Source: Pelobates cultripes (Eukaryota > Chordata > Amphibia > Anura > Pelobatidae). Taken from it: a DNA stretch of 64,000 nucleotides. The stretch covers positions 263,615,112 through 263,679,111 of the forward strand of contig OW240913.1 of assembly GCA_933207985.1 (NCBI GenBank), written 5' to 3'. Under the pieces are notes generated by a model. That model ran no database searches. It was not told the origin of the DNA and was given only the letters and a program-made list of their open reading frames with translations. The translations under genes were made by a program, and so were the position numbers. Numbering within the stretch: position 1 is the stretch's first letter; the number at the start of each line of letters is the position of its first letter. Shown here in pieces: positions 12,030 to 21,049 of the stretch.

Positions 12030-13190
12030 CAATACACTACATACATATACCTGCTACATCATCCGTCTGCTCATGGTAGGGCTTCAGCATGTTGACATGC
12101 AACAGGCGTCAGACTACGGAACCCAAACACAGGCCGATCACATAGGTACTGTCACACCTTTATTCCACTACCCGGTATGGGCCCTGCCAGGCAGCCTGTA
12201 GCCTATCATGTCGGACAGGTTTCAAAACGAAAACCTTCTGCCCAACTTAAAAAGCTAGGTCTCCAGGCTCCCCGATTATACCAGGTGTGCTGGCGCTGCT
12301 GAGCCGCCTGGAGGTTCCCACACATCAGGTGAGTGAATTCCTCCAGCCGGTCCCTAAACTCCAGCACATATGGGACAATGGGGGTCCTTTCCTGTTCCCC
12401 TGCACCCTCCCAGTGTTCCAGACTAGCTCTAGGGGCCCTCTAACCATCCGTCTGAACATTAGTTCAATCGGGGATAATCCTGTGGATTCCTGTGGCACCT
12501 CCCGATATACGAACATGAGATGTGTCAGGAACCTCTCCCAGTCTCTGCGAGTCTCTGCAAAAGTACGGAGCATTTGCTTCAACGTGCCATTGAATCGCTC
12601 GCACAGACCGTTGGGAGCTTAAGATTGGTTTAATGCTGCATAACTTTCACAGCTGGTTGGTTATCTCGGTAGTAAATCGGGTTAACCGATCCGAGAAGAT
12701 CTCCCGGGGAAAACCTATCTGGGAAAACACTCGCATCAGGGCTTCAGCCACAGTCTCAGCCTGAATGTTGTCGCGTAGTGCACAATGGTCAAAATGAACT
12801 TCTTCCCAGAGGGGCTAGGCTTAGCCAGGGGGCCTATGATATGGACAGCTACTCTGCCGAAGGGGTCTTCAATGATGGGGAGATGCTTGAGTTTAGCCTT
12901 GTGCCAATCGCTCCGCTTCCCCATTCACTGGCAGACATCACAGGTCTGGCAATACTGCCTCAGATCCTTTTAGATGCCCGGCCAGAAAAAGTTTTGGGTG
13001 AGCCAATGCTCAGTACGGCTCCATCTCAAATGCCCTGCCAGGGGAATATTGTAAGTTATCTTCAGCAGCTCGTGCTGATATTTCCTGGGTGCCACCAACT
13101 GCTTGGTGGTAGTAGGAGCTTTCCCTGACTTTCCCTTTTCTGCTATGCGATATAGTAAGCCCCCTCCCAGATAAACGTTTCCCTGTCCTT
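12030..13190 (-). pseudogene. Gypsy integrase relic (zinc-binding, core and GPY/F tail)
   Basis: The minus strand shows the H2C2 region (PLAGHLRWSRTEHW, FFWPGI) near 13000, the start of the core domain (KLKHLPIIEDPFGRVAVHII) near 12880, and a C-terminal part of the core (TFAETRRDWERFLTHLMF) around 12550. In the core, the position after AV where integrases carry the first catalytic Asp reads His. A GPY/F-like tail with WQGPYRVVE follows near 12180 and HVNMLKPYHE near 12090. Stops break the frame repeatedly. Integrase would insert element cDNA into chromosomes; this copy cannot. Confidence 0.75.
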
Positions 13191-13198
13191 CCCTACCA

Positions 13199-13355
13199 GG
13201 CCATATCAATTTTATCATATGCAGTTCATTTAGTCTTCCTGCATTTTAATGTTTAAAACCATATATTTCATTTTTCATATTTGCAGATTATTATTGTCGG
13301 GCCATATACTTGTCAGCTTTAAACAGATCAGCATTTGTTACTTATGTTCAGCATA
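13199..13355 (+). repeat. 157-bp block, copy 2, inserted in the gypsy relic
   Basis: Duplicate of 10494-10650. It sits at the boundary between the protease-integrase linker and the integrase zinc-binding region of the minus-strand gypsy relic, interrupting coding that is continuous in the second gypsy copy (about 19880-20000). Confidence 0.85.
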
Positions 13356-13364
13356 TTTGTTACT

Positions 13365-13640
13365 TATCTTTGTACGCCTGGAGGGTTGGGTCAGAGGCAA
13401 CCTCCCTCTCAAACTCAGCCGTGTTATCCCATGGCAAGGGGACCGGAGCAAGGGGGAGGTCACTGGGCACCGGGGACGAGGAGCTAGCACAGGGAGTTTT
13501 CCTACCGGGAAGTTTTCGGGTACGGGGAAGGGGTTTCTGGGAACTAGCTTAGGGGTCTTGCCTACCAGGGCGGCTGGGGGGAGTTGGAGTAGTGGAAGGG
13601 GTACGTGTGCCTACCTGAGCCTCAGAGAGTAAGCCGTGCC
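13365..13640 (-). pseudogene. Gypsy protease-integrase linker remnant
   Basis: Minus-strand translation gives a Pro/Ser-rich linker ending in DNTAEFEREVASDPTLQAYK. The plus-strand gypsy copy has an equivalent DSTLAGYRKA segment directly before its integrase. The frame has one stop and is then broken by the 157-bp block. Confidence 0.55.
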
Positions 13641-13792
13641 AGGTGGTGCGAGCCTGCTGCCTGGTCATCGGAGGATAGGTCTCAGGTCGTTTCTGAGTAA
13701 TACTTCAGCACGTAGACCCTCCATGAGTGCAACCTGTGGTGTGCCCTATTGTCATTAGCAGCTTGGAGGGGGTCCGCCTCATGCAAGATGGG

Positions 13793-14341
13793 TCAGGCAC
13801 TGGGGATAGGTGGGTATGAGCGAGCAGCCTGATGACAGTGGGCTGTGGCTCGTGGGGCCTGTGCGGCCACAGGGCGCACAAACTGGGGTAGGCTTCTGAG
13901 CCGGGGGCACTCCCTCTTAAAGTGGCCGGGTTTGTGGCAGTAATGGCACCCAGAGCCCGCCTGCGGTGGTCCCCTCACATGTGGCTTGGGTGGAGAGAAG
14001 GTTGGGCCTGCCAGGCACTGGGGGGGGTCGGTAGCTAGGGAAAGTAGCAGGGTGTTGGGACATCTGGGTGTCGGCATACTCAGCCTGCTGGGCTGCCTCT
14101 GTGAGAGTCTTGAGCTGCTTGTCTCGCACCCAATCCTGTTTCTCAGTAGGGAGCCCATTATAAAAGTGCTCCAGCATGAACAGCTGGAGTATCTTCTCGG
14201 GGACTTGCTGCAAATTCTTCTAGCTCTGTGTGGTTCGGGTGATGCATCATGCTGACTCCGTGTGGGAGTCCTTCTCCCCATTCTTTGTCTCCCTGAACTT
14301 CCTGCAGTATGCCTTGGAGTTATGGCATATCTGGATAGCAA
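13793..14341 (-). pseudogene. Gypsy gag relic: SCAN-like capsid and zinc knuckle
   Basis: Two overlapping frames are needed. One (14213-13917) carries capsid-like LQLFMLEHFYNGLPTEKQDW followed by VRDKQLKTLTEAAQQAEYAD, which resembles the vertebrate SCAN dimerisation domain and the capsid C-terminus of Gmr1-like elements. The other ends in a perfect CCHC zinc knuckle, CHYCHKPGHFKREC (13907-13948), the nucleocapsid RNA-binding motif. The frameshift between them prevents a full Gag. Upstream (14341-14250) is the RYAITP segment that matches RYAVTP in the plus-strand copy. Confidence 0.75.
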
Positions 14342-14427
14342 GACTTGTTTTGCTCCCCTTGTTTGGCGGCCGATGGTTACGAAATGGTGGCCACCCAGGG
14401 GCGGCAGGCGCCAATGGCTTGTCCCGA

Positions 14428-15024
14428 GTTTAAAAACATTTACATGCTTTATTGCAAGTTATAGGCCTATAAATACAAGTAGGAAATTGCTGTTTCTATA
14501 TATATATATATATATATATTAAATTTATCAATAGTGACATTGTAACACCGTTATCTGTCATAAATACCCGAATCACATCTCACATGTACATATTTTTTTA
14601 AAGTAGACAACCCAGGGTAATGAGAATTAGCCCCATGATGGCATACCATTTGCAAATATATAGCTTTACTTTTTTTTTTATTGAAATTCGTCAGATTGGT
14701 TAGGTTGCCTTTGAGAGCGAATGGTAGCCCAGGAATGAGAATTAGCCCCATGATGGCATACCATTTGCAAAAGAAGACAACCCAAGGTATTGCAAATGGG
14801 TATGTCCAGTCTTTTTTAGTAGCCACGTAGTCACAAACACTGGCCAAAGTTAGCATTTATATTTGTTTGTGTGTTAAAAATGCAAAGAAAGCTAACTTTG
14901 GACCGGGAGGCGCGCGGATCGCCGCCGTGGGACCGATGGTGATCAGGTAAGTAGCCCCAGACCGATCGTAAAAACCCCCTTGGGGACTGATGACGGTCCT
15001 GAACCGTTATTGGTCGTCAAGGGG
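14428..15024 (-). mobile_element. piggyBac-derived non-autonomous element, truncated
   Basis: The right end is GTCAAGGGGTTAA, matching the terminal CCTTAAGGGG of the piggyBac family at 29636-35145, with TTAA at 15025-15028. The interior matches 36816-38909 and 50526-52640, including CAATAGTGACATTGTAACAC and the CAGGTAAGTA word at 14944-14953. The left end is missing; sequence starts within the family at about 14428. A block ATGAGAATTAGCCCCATGAT is repeated directly at about 14620 and 14734. A (TA)n tract lies at 14497-14519. Confidence 0.75.
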
Positions 15025-15263
15025 TTAAATTGTATGTGTTTGTGTATACACTGATCAGCCACAACATTAAAACTACCGACAGGTGAAGAGAATACAATTT
15101 ATTATATTGCTACAATTGCACCTGTCAGGAGGTGTTATATATTAGGCAGCAAGTGACAATCATATCTTTAGTTTTATGTGTTGTTAGCAGGAAAAATGGG
15201 CAAGCAAAAAGTGACTCTGACAAGGGCCAAATAGATGGATAGACGGCTGAGTCAGAGCATCTC

Positions 15264-15967
15264 TGTTGGGAATAATACACTGTATCTATTCTATAAAATG
15301 CTTAGTGAATATACCCCCAGACACAAAACTATAAACCTTTCTATCTTAGGACGTTGGTCTTATTTGCTGTTTTCTACTTCTGTATTTCTAACTGCGTAGA
15401 AACATATCATTTTGTAAGTGCAAAGTAACTACTCTATTTCTAACTGCATAGTTAAATTGAAACTTAGCTTAGTGCAAGGCTTGACCATGTATGGTAACAT
15501 GAAGATAAAGAATACTGCCCAATACACCTGCAAGCTAGCTATAGGTTAAGATGTGGTAAGATAGATGAATAATGTTATTATTGGATAATGCTCATAAGAC
15601 TACCCCTGTTTCCTTTTCAATATAACCTGTGTGTCTTGTTCATTGGGGCTCCTCACCAGCTGGTTGGGGATAAGGAGAAATACAGAGTTCCAAACTGATA
15701 AAAATCCATGGCATGAAAGAGTATACTTGCTGACCCAGAATATCTTCACTTCCTTTCAAATGGGTGCTCGTCCTGGATGACAGTGACATGTTGACTGTAT
15801 AGGTCTATGGACACAAAGTGACATAAGTAACAATGGTTTGATTATTTGGACTGCAAATGGAGGACTGTTAGAGGACTTCCCCATTGACTCCATCACTTTT
15901 TCCTTTCATGCCAACCTTCACACACTCCAGATCAATTAACCTTCACACACTTAAGATCAATTACCCA
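15264..15967 (+). mobile_element. Endogenous retrovirus LTR with leader, deletion derivative
   Basis: Begins TGTTGGGAAT and ends ...TTACCCA, with CATCT on both sides (15258-15262 and 15968-15972), a 5-bp duplication. At 15761-15778 lies TGGGTGCTCGTCCTGGAT, which agrees at 16 of 18 positions with the primer-binding site complementary to the tRNA-Pro 3' end used by many gammaretrovirus-like elements. The LTR would then end at about 15758 (...CCTTTCA). The 190 bp beyond are leader-like with no gag. No second LTR is visible, so this is a partial or internally deleted copy. Confidence 0.65.
15761..15778 (+). other. Primer-binding site, tRNA-Pro type
   Basis: TGGGTGCTCGTCCTGGAT, starting two bases after the apparent LTR end. 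Two mismatches to the proline tRNA complement. In an active element it would prime minus-strand DNA synthesis. Confidence 0.65.
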
Positions 15968-16150
15968 CATCTGCCAAACAACAAGTCTTGTTGGTTGTTC
16001 CTAGACTGCAGCGGCTAGTATCTACCAAAAGTGGTGCAAGTAAGGACAACCGGTATACCGACATCCGGGCCATTAACACCCAAGGCTCATTGATGCACAC
16101 GGGGAGCAAATGCTAGCCTATCTAGTCCAATCGCGCAGAAAAGCCACTAG

Positions 16151-16619
16151 TAGAGAATTGCCCGTAGGGGAATGTGGGACAGCATCTAACCAGTTTTTAT
16201 GTGAAGGAAAATTTATTTGCAGTAGTTTAGGAACACTAAGATTATTTTATACAGGAGGGGTGGTAAGGGTGTTACAAAATGTAGTGCCTCTTTAATTCTG
16301 CAATAGTTCTGCAAGGCCCCCCCCCCCCACATTATTTGCGGTTTGGAGAAACTTACTTGAGAGCATCTAGGCGTGCTAAAAAAAATGTCCTTTAAGAAGA
16401 AATTTCAGAAATGTCCATTGAGTTGCCATTCTGACAACAGAGCCAGCTGCCCATGAGTGGAAGCATGCTTTTGGCCCTTCTCTACTGGCTGATAGCGCTA
16501 GGGGGTGGTGTTACAGTGTCATCTTGGAGGTAACATAGAGAGAGCACAGCAGCTACTGGCCCCTGCCAAATGTAATTGCATAATATTATCTTTTTTTTCT
16601 CCCCAATAGCGTTAGTAAC
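16151..16619. other. Unassigned; includes a C-tract and a dispersed repeat
   Basis: A run of 13 C residues at about 16317-16329 precedes the second copy of the 34-bp repeat (16341-16374, matching 8739-8772). No coding signal. Confidence 0.5.
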
Positions 16620-16790
16620 CAGCGTTAATTTTGTCGACTAACAATTTGAGTACAATTTTAGTCAACTAAAGTTTTTGAGACTAAAACTAGACTAAAACTA
16701 TTCAGATGACTAAAATACGACTAAAACGGGTTTTTAATCAAAAGACTATGACTAAAACTAAATTGAAATTTGCCTCCAAAATTAACACTG
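16620..16790 (+). mobile_element. Short hAT-like MITE
   Basis: Left CAGCGTTAATTTT and right AAAATTAACACTG form 13-bp imperfect inverted repeats of hAT type. The interior is made of GACTAAAAC words in tandem. I did not find an 8-bp target duplication, so one end may have decayed. Confidence 0.6.
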
Positions 16791-16959
16791 CACAGAGGGG
16801 CTGTGGAAGGGGCAAAAGAGAAAGACCAGAGCTTGGGAGAGAGACACCTAAAGGGGCTGGGAGGACACAAAGACACAGAGGGGCTGAGGAAAGGGACAAA
16901 CAGACAGAGGCTTTAATTAAACTGTGAAGAAAATAGACTGAGTTTGGTATTTTCTTCTC

Positions 16960-17931
16960 CATGTTGGATCTATTAGTTCGGTAGTTTAAAACTACCGAAC
17001 ACCGACCACCCTCCTGGCTCATTAACGTCAAAAGAACTGTCTATTAAGCGCTCTCTGGGTGGCCGCTGTTCATATAGCCGAATGCCACGTGGAACAGAAA
17101 ACGGCGGCCATCTTGTTTGCACGAAAGGAGGCAGCGGGACTTGGTCGTCGAGTGTCTGGAACTAAAATCGGACACTCAACCTCCCCACCCACCGCTGAAA
17201 CTACCGAACGCCTGCTTCCTTTAGTTGCCGAACAGCCAGGAGAGCGCCATTCGGTAGTTTGGTTCATATGAACAAGGGGAGCAATCGCTCCTATGAGCCA
17301 GGAGGATCCATTTGGGACTTTTATTCGTTTTATGCCTTTTACTGAATTGACTGACCGCACACGTAGAATTCTTAGAAATGTTTTGGGCAGGAGCCTCGTG
17401 TGTGGTTGGTAACTTATGACTTCCATACTTTTTAAGAACCCCTGAACCGATCTGGGTGAAATTTAGATATGTTGGTCCCCCAGATCGGGGCTAACAGGGG
17501 ATATGTAATTTGTGGAGATACCTTGTGTGGAAAGGGGTGTTCTAATTTTTGGGAAATTGTGTGCCCTCTGCCTGGAGATAATTGGGTTATTCCTTAACTT
17601 ATCTCAATATCTCCCAGGCAGAGAGAGGGTGGGGGTTACTGTAAATCTGTATGTTGATTGGTTATTGTCTTTGTTTGCTGTGGGAGGTCCTCTTGCAGGG
17701 GGATTCTCATAAAAGCCAGTGTGGTCTCAATAACAATTCATTCCTGTTACACCCTTCATGAAGTCTAGGCTCAGGTTTGGGGAATATTCTACTTTCTGAG
17801 GAGAATCATCTTGGATGCTGCATTCATCTACACTATTCCTCTACCTCCTAACTGCAGTTATAATCACTTATGCTCAGCTATTGGGAAAGGAATAGAAGAC
17901 CGCAGTACCATAACCACTGCAGGTCTTAACA
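16960..17931 (+). repeat. 5' LTR of the Gmr1-like element
   Basis: The 3' boundary ...GGTCTTAACA is the same as in solo LTR A. A TATA-like CATAAAAG is at 17708-17715, followed by GCCAGTGTGG as in solo LTR D. The 5' boundary is uncertain; TGTTGGATC at about 16963 is one candidate. The sequence after the LTR, ACTGGTTGCAAGCGACGG, is the likely primer site but I could not assign a tRNA. Confidence 0.65.
17708..17715 (+). promoter_or_regulatory. TATA-like box of the gypsy 5' LTR
   Basis: CATAAAAG, about 220 bp before the LTR end, in a context (AAAAGCCAGTGTGG) also seen in solo LTR D. Confidence 0.5.
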
Positions 17932-17981
17932 ACTGGTTGCAAGCGACGGGATTGAATAGGACGCATAAAGACAACTGGTGA

Positions 17982-19130
17982 ATGGCCCAGAAGTACGAGA
18001 GACTAAAAAGGACTATGCTAAAGGATCTGCTGGAAGCCTGAGGTCAGGTGGCAAGCAACAAAAAGAAAGCTACCCTCATAGCAGAACTAATGGAGGGCGA
18101 CCAAACCAGCAGCATGACGAATGTCAGCCGGGAGGAAGCAAAGTTTCAACAGAAGGTGATGTGGAGGCTAAACCTATATGGGCCATATCCTACATGGTGA
18201 TGCAAGTTCTGGCTCAGGTTAGCACAGAATGCAGAGCACAACAGGCAAGCTTAAACCAAGGAGACACCGCTTCCTTAGCTGGATCTATAAATGGAGGGCA
18301 GCAGAGAAAGATTAACTATGTTGCTTTTAAAAGTTTTTCGGATGGAGAAATGGAAATTGACGCTTACCTACAGGACTTTGAGTGTCAGTGCACTTTGGAG
18401 GGTCTGGAATCGGAGCAATGGGCCGTGATTTTAAGCAGCAAACTCACTGGCCGAGCAGCAGAGGCGTACCGAGCAGTTCCTGATACAGCCATACACGACT
18501 ACATCAGGGTAAAGGAAATTCTGCTAGCCAGGTATGCCGTGACCCCAGAGACTAACAGGAAAAAGTTTTGGGAATTACGGAAAGGGGGCCAAGACTCCTA
18601 TACCGAATGAGCCTTTAGGATGTATCGGGCAGCCCACAACTGGATACAAGGCTGCCAGAAATGGAAATTGACGCTTACCTACAGGACTTTGAGTGTCAGT
18701 GCACTTTGGAGGGTCTGGAATCGGAGCAATGGGCCGTGATTTTAAGCAGCAAACTCACTGGCCGAGCAGCAGAGGCGTACCGAGCAGTTCCTGATACAGC
18801 CATACACGACTACATCAGGGTAAAGGAAATTCTGCTAGCCAGGTATGCCGTGACCCCAGAGACTAACAGGAAAAAGTTTTGGGAATTACGGAAAGGGGGC
18901 CAAGACTCCTATACCGAATGAGCCTTTAGGATGTATCGGGCAGCCCACAATTGGATACAAGGCTGCCAGGCCACGACGCTAGAGGAGGTGCTGCAACTCC
19001 TTTTGCTAGAACAATTTTTTGATCATACACCTGCAGACACCAGGGACTGGGTCAGAGATAGGAAGTCGGCCACAGTCGAGGAAGTGGCCAAGCTGGCAGA
19101 CGGGCATCACGAGGGAAGAAAAGGGGAGGC
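17982..19130 (+). pseudogene. Gypsy gag: SAP-like N-terminus and SCAN-like capsid, broken
   Basis: The best start is ATG at 17982 (MAQKYERLKRTMLKDLLEA), then TGA, then KKATLIAELME. The two helices resemble a SAP-type motif. A different frame carries the capsid: MEIDAYLQDFECQCTLEG, later RYAVTPETNRKKFWELRKGG, a TGA, then FRMYRAAHNWIQG and LQLLLLEQFF...DWVRDR, the SCAN-like part. Gag would form the particle shell. Defects: a frameshift between the N-terminus and capsid, the TGA at about 18608 and again in its duplicate, and a 311-bp tandem duplication that also shifts frame. Confidence 0.78.
18347..18968 (+). repeat. 311-bp tandem duplication within gag
   Basis: Unit 1 is 18347-18657 and unit 2 is 18658-18968. 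I see a single difference (CACAACTGG at 18636 versus CACAATTGG). The period is not a multiple of three. Near identity implies a recent event or an assembly artefact. Confidence 0.93.
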
Positions 19131-19605
19131 TAGTGGAAACCGTCCTCTGGTGAGGTCCAGCGCTCCAACGCCGGGGCCTGTGACTAACCCCAGACTGAAT
19201 GCGGTACCACCCATGACACAGCCTAACTTTAACCGGAGACCACCATTGGTATGTCACCAGTGGAATCAGCCAGGGCACTACAAAATACATTGCCCTCAGC
19301 GAAGCCAAGGCAATCGGGACCGGCCATCACCACCACCACTGAGGGCAGCCGCTCAACACTATCAACACGAGCCGCTTGAAGACAACAACCCTGATTCTGA
19401 GCAATGGGCTGTACTACACAAGGTGAACCTAGCCCAAGCCGAGGGGGACAACCGGGTGCACCACAAACAATGGGTCATAGTAGATGGAAAAGAGGCAGAG
19501 GCACTGCGAGACTCTGGGGCCACCCTCACCCTGGTGCACCCTCACACCGTAAGGCACACACCAACAGGACTGTTGCAGTAAGAGTGGCAGGAGGCGCCAT
19601 CCACA
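19131..19605 (+). pseudogene. Gypsy nucleocapsid zinc knuckle and protease start
   Basis: The frame opened at 18931 continues through a Pro-rich linker to CHQWNQPGHYKIHC (about 19254-19295). This is a CCHC knuckle whose second Cys is Trp, so zinc binding is probably lost. The aspartic protease follows: LRDSGATLTLVHP at 19504-19542 with the catalytic DSGA at 19510-19521. The frame stops at 19581, and protease sequence (LPAEVLLGNDLG) resumes in another frame near 19660-19695. The protease would cut the Gag-Pol polyprotein; this copy cannot. Confidence 0.75.
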
Positions 19606-19612
19606 AGCTCGG

Positions 19613-20197
19613 GTGCAGTTAAATTGGGGCACCGGAGCCAAACAGATGGAAGTAGGCATTATGTCCGGCCTACCTGCGGAAGTATTGTTGGGGAACGATT
19701 TAGGGTGCCTAACTTCACAGCTGACTATCCCAGATCCTGCCGGAACCTGCCCCGTGACTACCAGGGCGCAAGCCTGCCGAGCTGGATCGACACACTCCGA
19801 GGAACCACAGATAGGAACCGAAAACCCTGTAGTATCCCCTAACCTTATCCCTTTCTGGGGCACCCCCCAACATTTTGGCCAAGCCCAGCAGACAGACTCC
19901 ACGTTAGCCGGTTACAGGAAGGCAGTTGGTACACCTAAGGAAGGTAATGCCCAAGAGAGCTTCCACTGGGACAAGGGACTTCTATATAGGGTCACAAGGG
20001 GAGTGGGAAGTGGGGCAGCCCAAGTTATAAAAAGGCAGCTAGTCGTACCCCGCAAATACAGGGCAGAGCTTCTAAAGCTCAGCCATGATATCCCGCTAGC
20101 CGGACATCTGGGTATCAAGAAAACGAAGGACCGCCTTACCCAGACGTTCTTCTGGCCAGGGATATCAAAAGATTTGCAAACATACTGCAGGGCATAG
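19613..20197 (+). pseudogene. Gypsy protease tail, linker and integrase zinc-binding domain
   Basis: One open frame without an internal stop. It has a protease flap-to-helix segment (EVLLGNDLG), a linker (DSTLAGYRKA, FHWDKGLLYRV), and the integrase H2C2 domain (LSHDIPLAGHLG, TFFWPGISKDLQTYC) ending in TAG at 20195-20197, just after the first Cys of the pair. The second Cys follows the stop. It shows protease running straight into integrase with no RT between, and the minus-strand copy at 12030-14427 has the same arrangement. Confidence 0.8.
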
Positions 20198-20202
20198 GAC
20201 AC

Positions 20203-20676
20203 ATGTCAACGGATAGGGAAGAGGGGGAGGACCACCCTAAGGCCAAGTTACGTTCCCTACCTATAATAGAAGAACCATTCTACAGAGTGGCAGTAGTCCT
20301 GATAGGGCCCCTCAACAAACCCAGCTCCTCTGGGAAGTGCTACATCCTCACGGTGGTGGACTACACCACCAGGTACCCTGAGGTTGTGGCACTCTCCAAC
20401 ATTGAGGCGGAGACAGTAGCAGAGGCTCTAGTCAGGATCTTTTCCCGAGTAGGATTCCCCTGGGAAATACTCTCAGATCAAGAAACGCAGTTCACGGCAA
20501 CTGTAACTCAACAGTTGTGGCAGAGCTGCAGGGTGAAACCGTTATTTAGCTCCCCTTACCATCCCCAGACCAGCGGCCTTTGTGAACGCTTCAACGGCAC
20601 GCTTAAGCAAATGCTCACAGCGTTCACAGAGTTATTGAGGCTTCCCAAAGTCCCTGGGCGTCCCCGGTGGTTTTAG
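20203..20676 (+). pseudogene. Gypsy integrase catalytic core, partial
   Basis: An RNase H-fold integrase core with PIIEEPFYRVAVVLIGPL, LTVVDYTTRYPEV, LSDQETQFT and SPYHPQTSGLCERFNG. The first acidic residue of the DDE triad, expected just after AV, is Val here. The second Asp (LSDQ) and the Glu (CERF) are kept, and the usual Gly in DQGTQF-like motifs is Glu. At about 20640 the core is joined directly to RT coding, so the integrase C-terminal domain is deleted. The stop is at 20674-20676. Confidence 0.82.
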
Positions 20677-21049
20677 TACGGTACGACTCGCTTCTGTATT
20701 GATTACCAGAAACGGAACGACCGGACTATCACGGACGCATACCCCATGCCACGGATCGATGAACTGCTCAATCGCATGGCCAGCGGACACTTCCTAACTA
20801 CCCTGGACCTGTGCAAAGGATATTGGCAAATCCCGCTAGACTCGGCCACCATCCCTAAGACGGCATTTGTCACCCCATTCGGGCTATACCAATTTCGGGT
20901 AATGCCCTTTGGGATGAAGAATGCCCCGGCTACGTTTCAACGGATGGCGGACCGACTTCTGGAGGGAATGCAGGACTTCGCATGTGCCTACTTAGATGCT
21001 ATCTATAGCGGCACATGGGAGGCTCACCTGACTGACACCAAACTGTGTG
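20650..21049 (+). pseudogene. Gypsy reverse transcriptase fragment, downstream of integrase
   Basis: Visible RT motifs in order: RFCIDYQKRNDRTITDAYPM, TTLDLCKGYWQIPLD (catalytic motif A Asp), FVTPFGLYQFRVMPFGMKNA (motif B), and AYLDAIYSGTWEAHL where the YxDD box should be. At 20989-21000 it reads YLDA; the second Asp is missing, consistent with a short in-frame deletion. The frame is read from about 20689. The 3' remainder and RNase H are absent, replaced by a hAT MITE at 21050. Polymerase activity would be lost. Confidence 0.85.

Larger units (their letters stand above)
12030..14427 (-). mobile_element. Gmr1-like Ty3/gypsy relic, copy 1
   Basis: Read on the minus strand, the order is gag capsid and zinc knuckle (14341-13793), a protease-integrase linker (13640-13365), integrase zinc-binding and core remnants (13190-12325), and a GPY/F-type integrase tail (12280-12030). 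There is no RT between protease region and integrase, matching the pol order of Gmr1-like elements (integrase before RT). Neither LTR is recognisable; the right end abuts piggyBac-derived sequence at 14428. Multiple stops and frameshifts show a dead copy. Confidence 0.75.
15049..16150 (+). mobile_element. Tc1-like transposon relic split by an LTR
   Basis: Begins CACTGATCAGCCACAACATT after TA, then CGACAGGTGAAG and an ATGGGCAAGC start context at about 15195. It is the same family as 4952-6721. It is interrupted at 15264 by a retroviral LTR and resumes at 15968 (CATCTGCCAAAC...). It ends within the transposase at about 16150. Only the N-terminal third of the transposase is represented and it contains stops, so it is inert. 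Confidence 0.75.
16960..21049 (+). mobile_element. Gmr1-like Ty3/gypsy element, copy 2, 3'-truncated
   Basis: 5' LTR (about 16960-17931), gag with a SAP-like N-terminus, a SCAN-like capsid and a zinc knuckle, then protease, integrase and reverse transcriptase in that order. RT follows integrase directly, with the integrase C-terminus lost. RNase H and the 3' LTR are absent; a hAT MITE begins at 21050. Integrase before RT is the hallmark of the Gmr1-like clade. The copy is dead: stops in gag, a 311-bp duplication, a frameshift after protease, and lost catalytic residues in integrase and RT. Confidence 0.82.

Noticed and set aside
17978..18610. Gag start at 17978
   Set aside because: That position is GTG. 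The ATG at 17982 in another frame gives the SAP-like N-terminus expected of these Gag proteins, so the frame from 17978 is only the shifted capsid part.
20674..20690. Integrase-RT junction as a true gene fusion
   Set aside because: The integrase core ends early and RT starts in another frame after a stop, so this is a deletion within a dead copy rather than a new protein.
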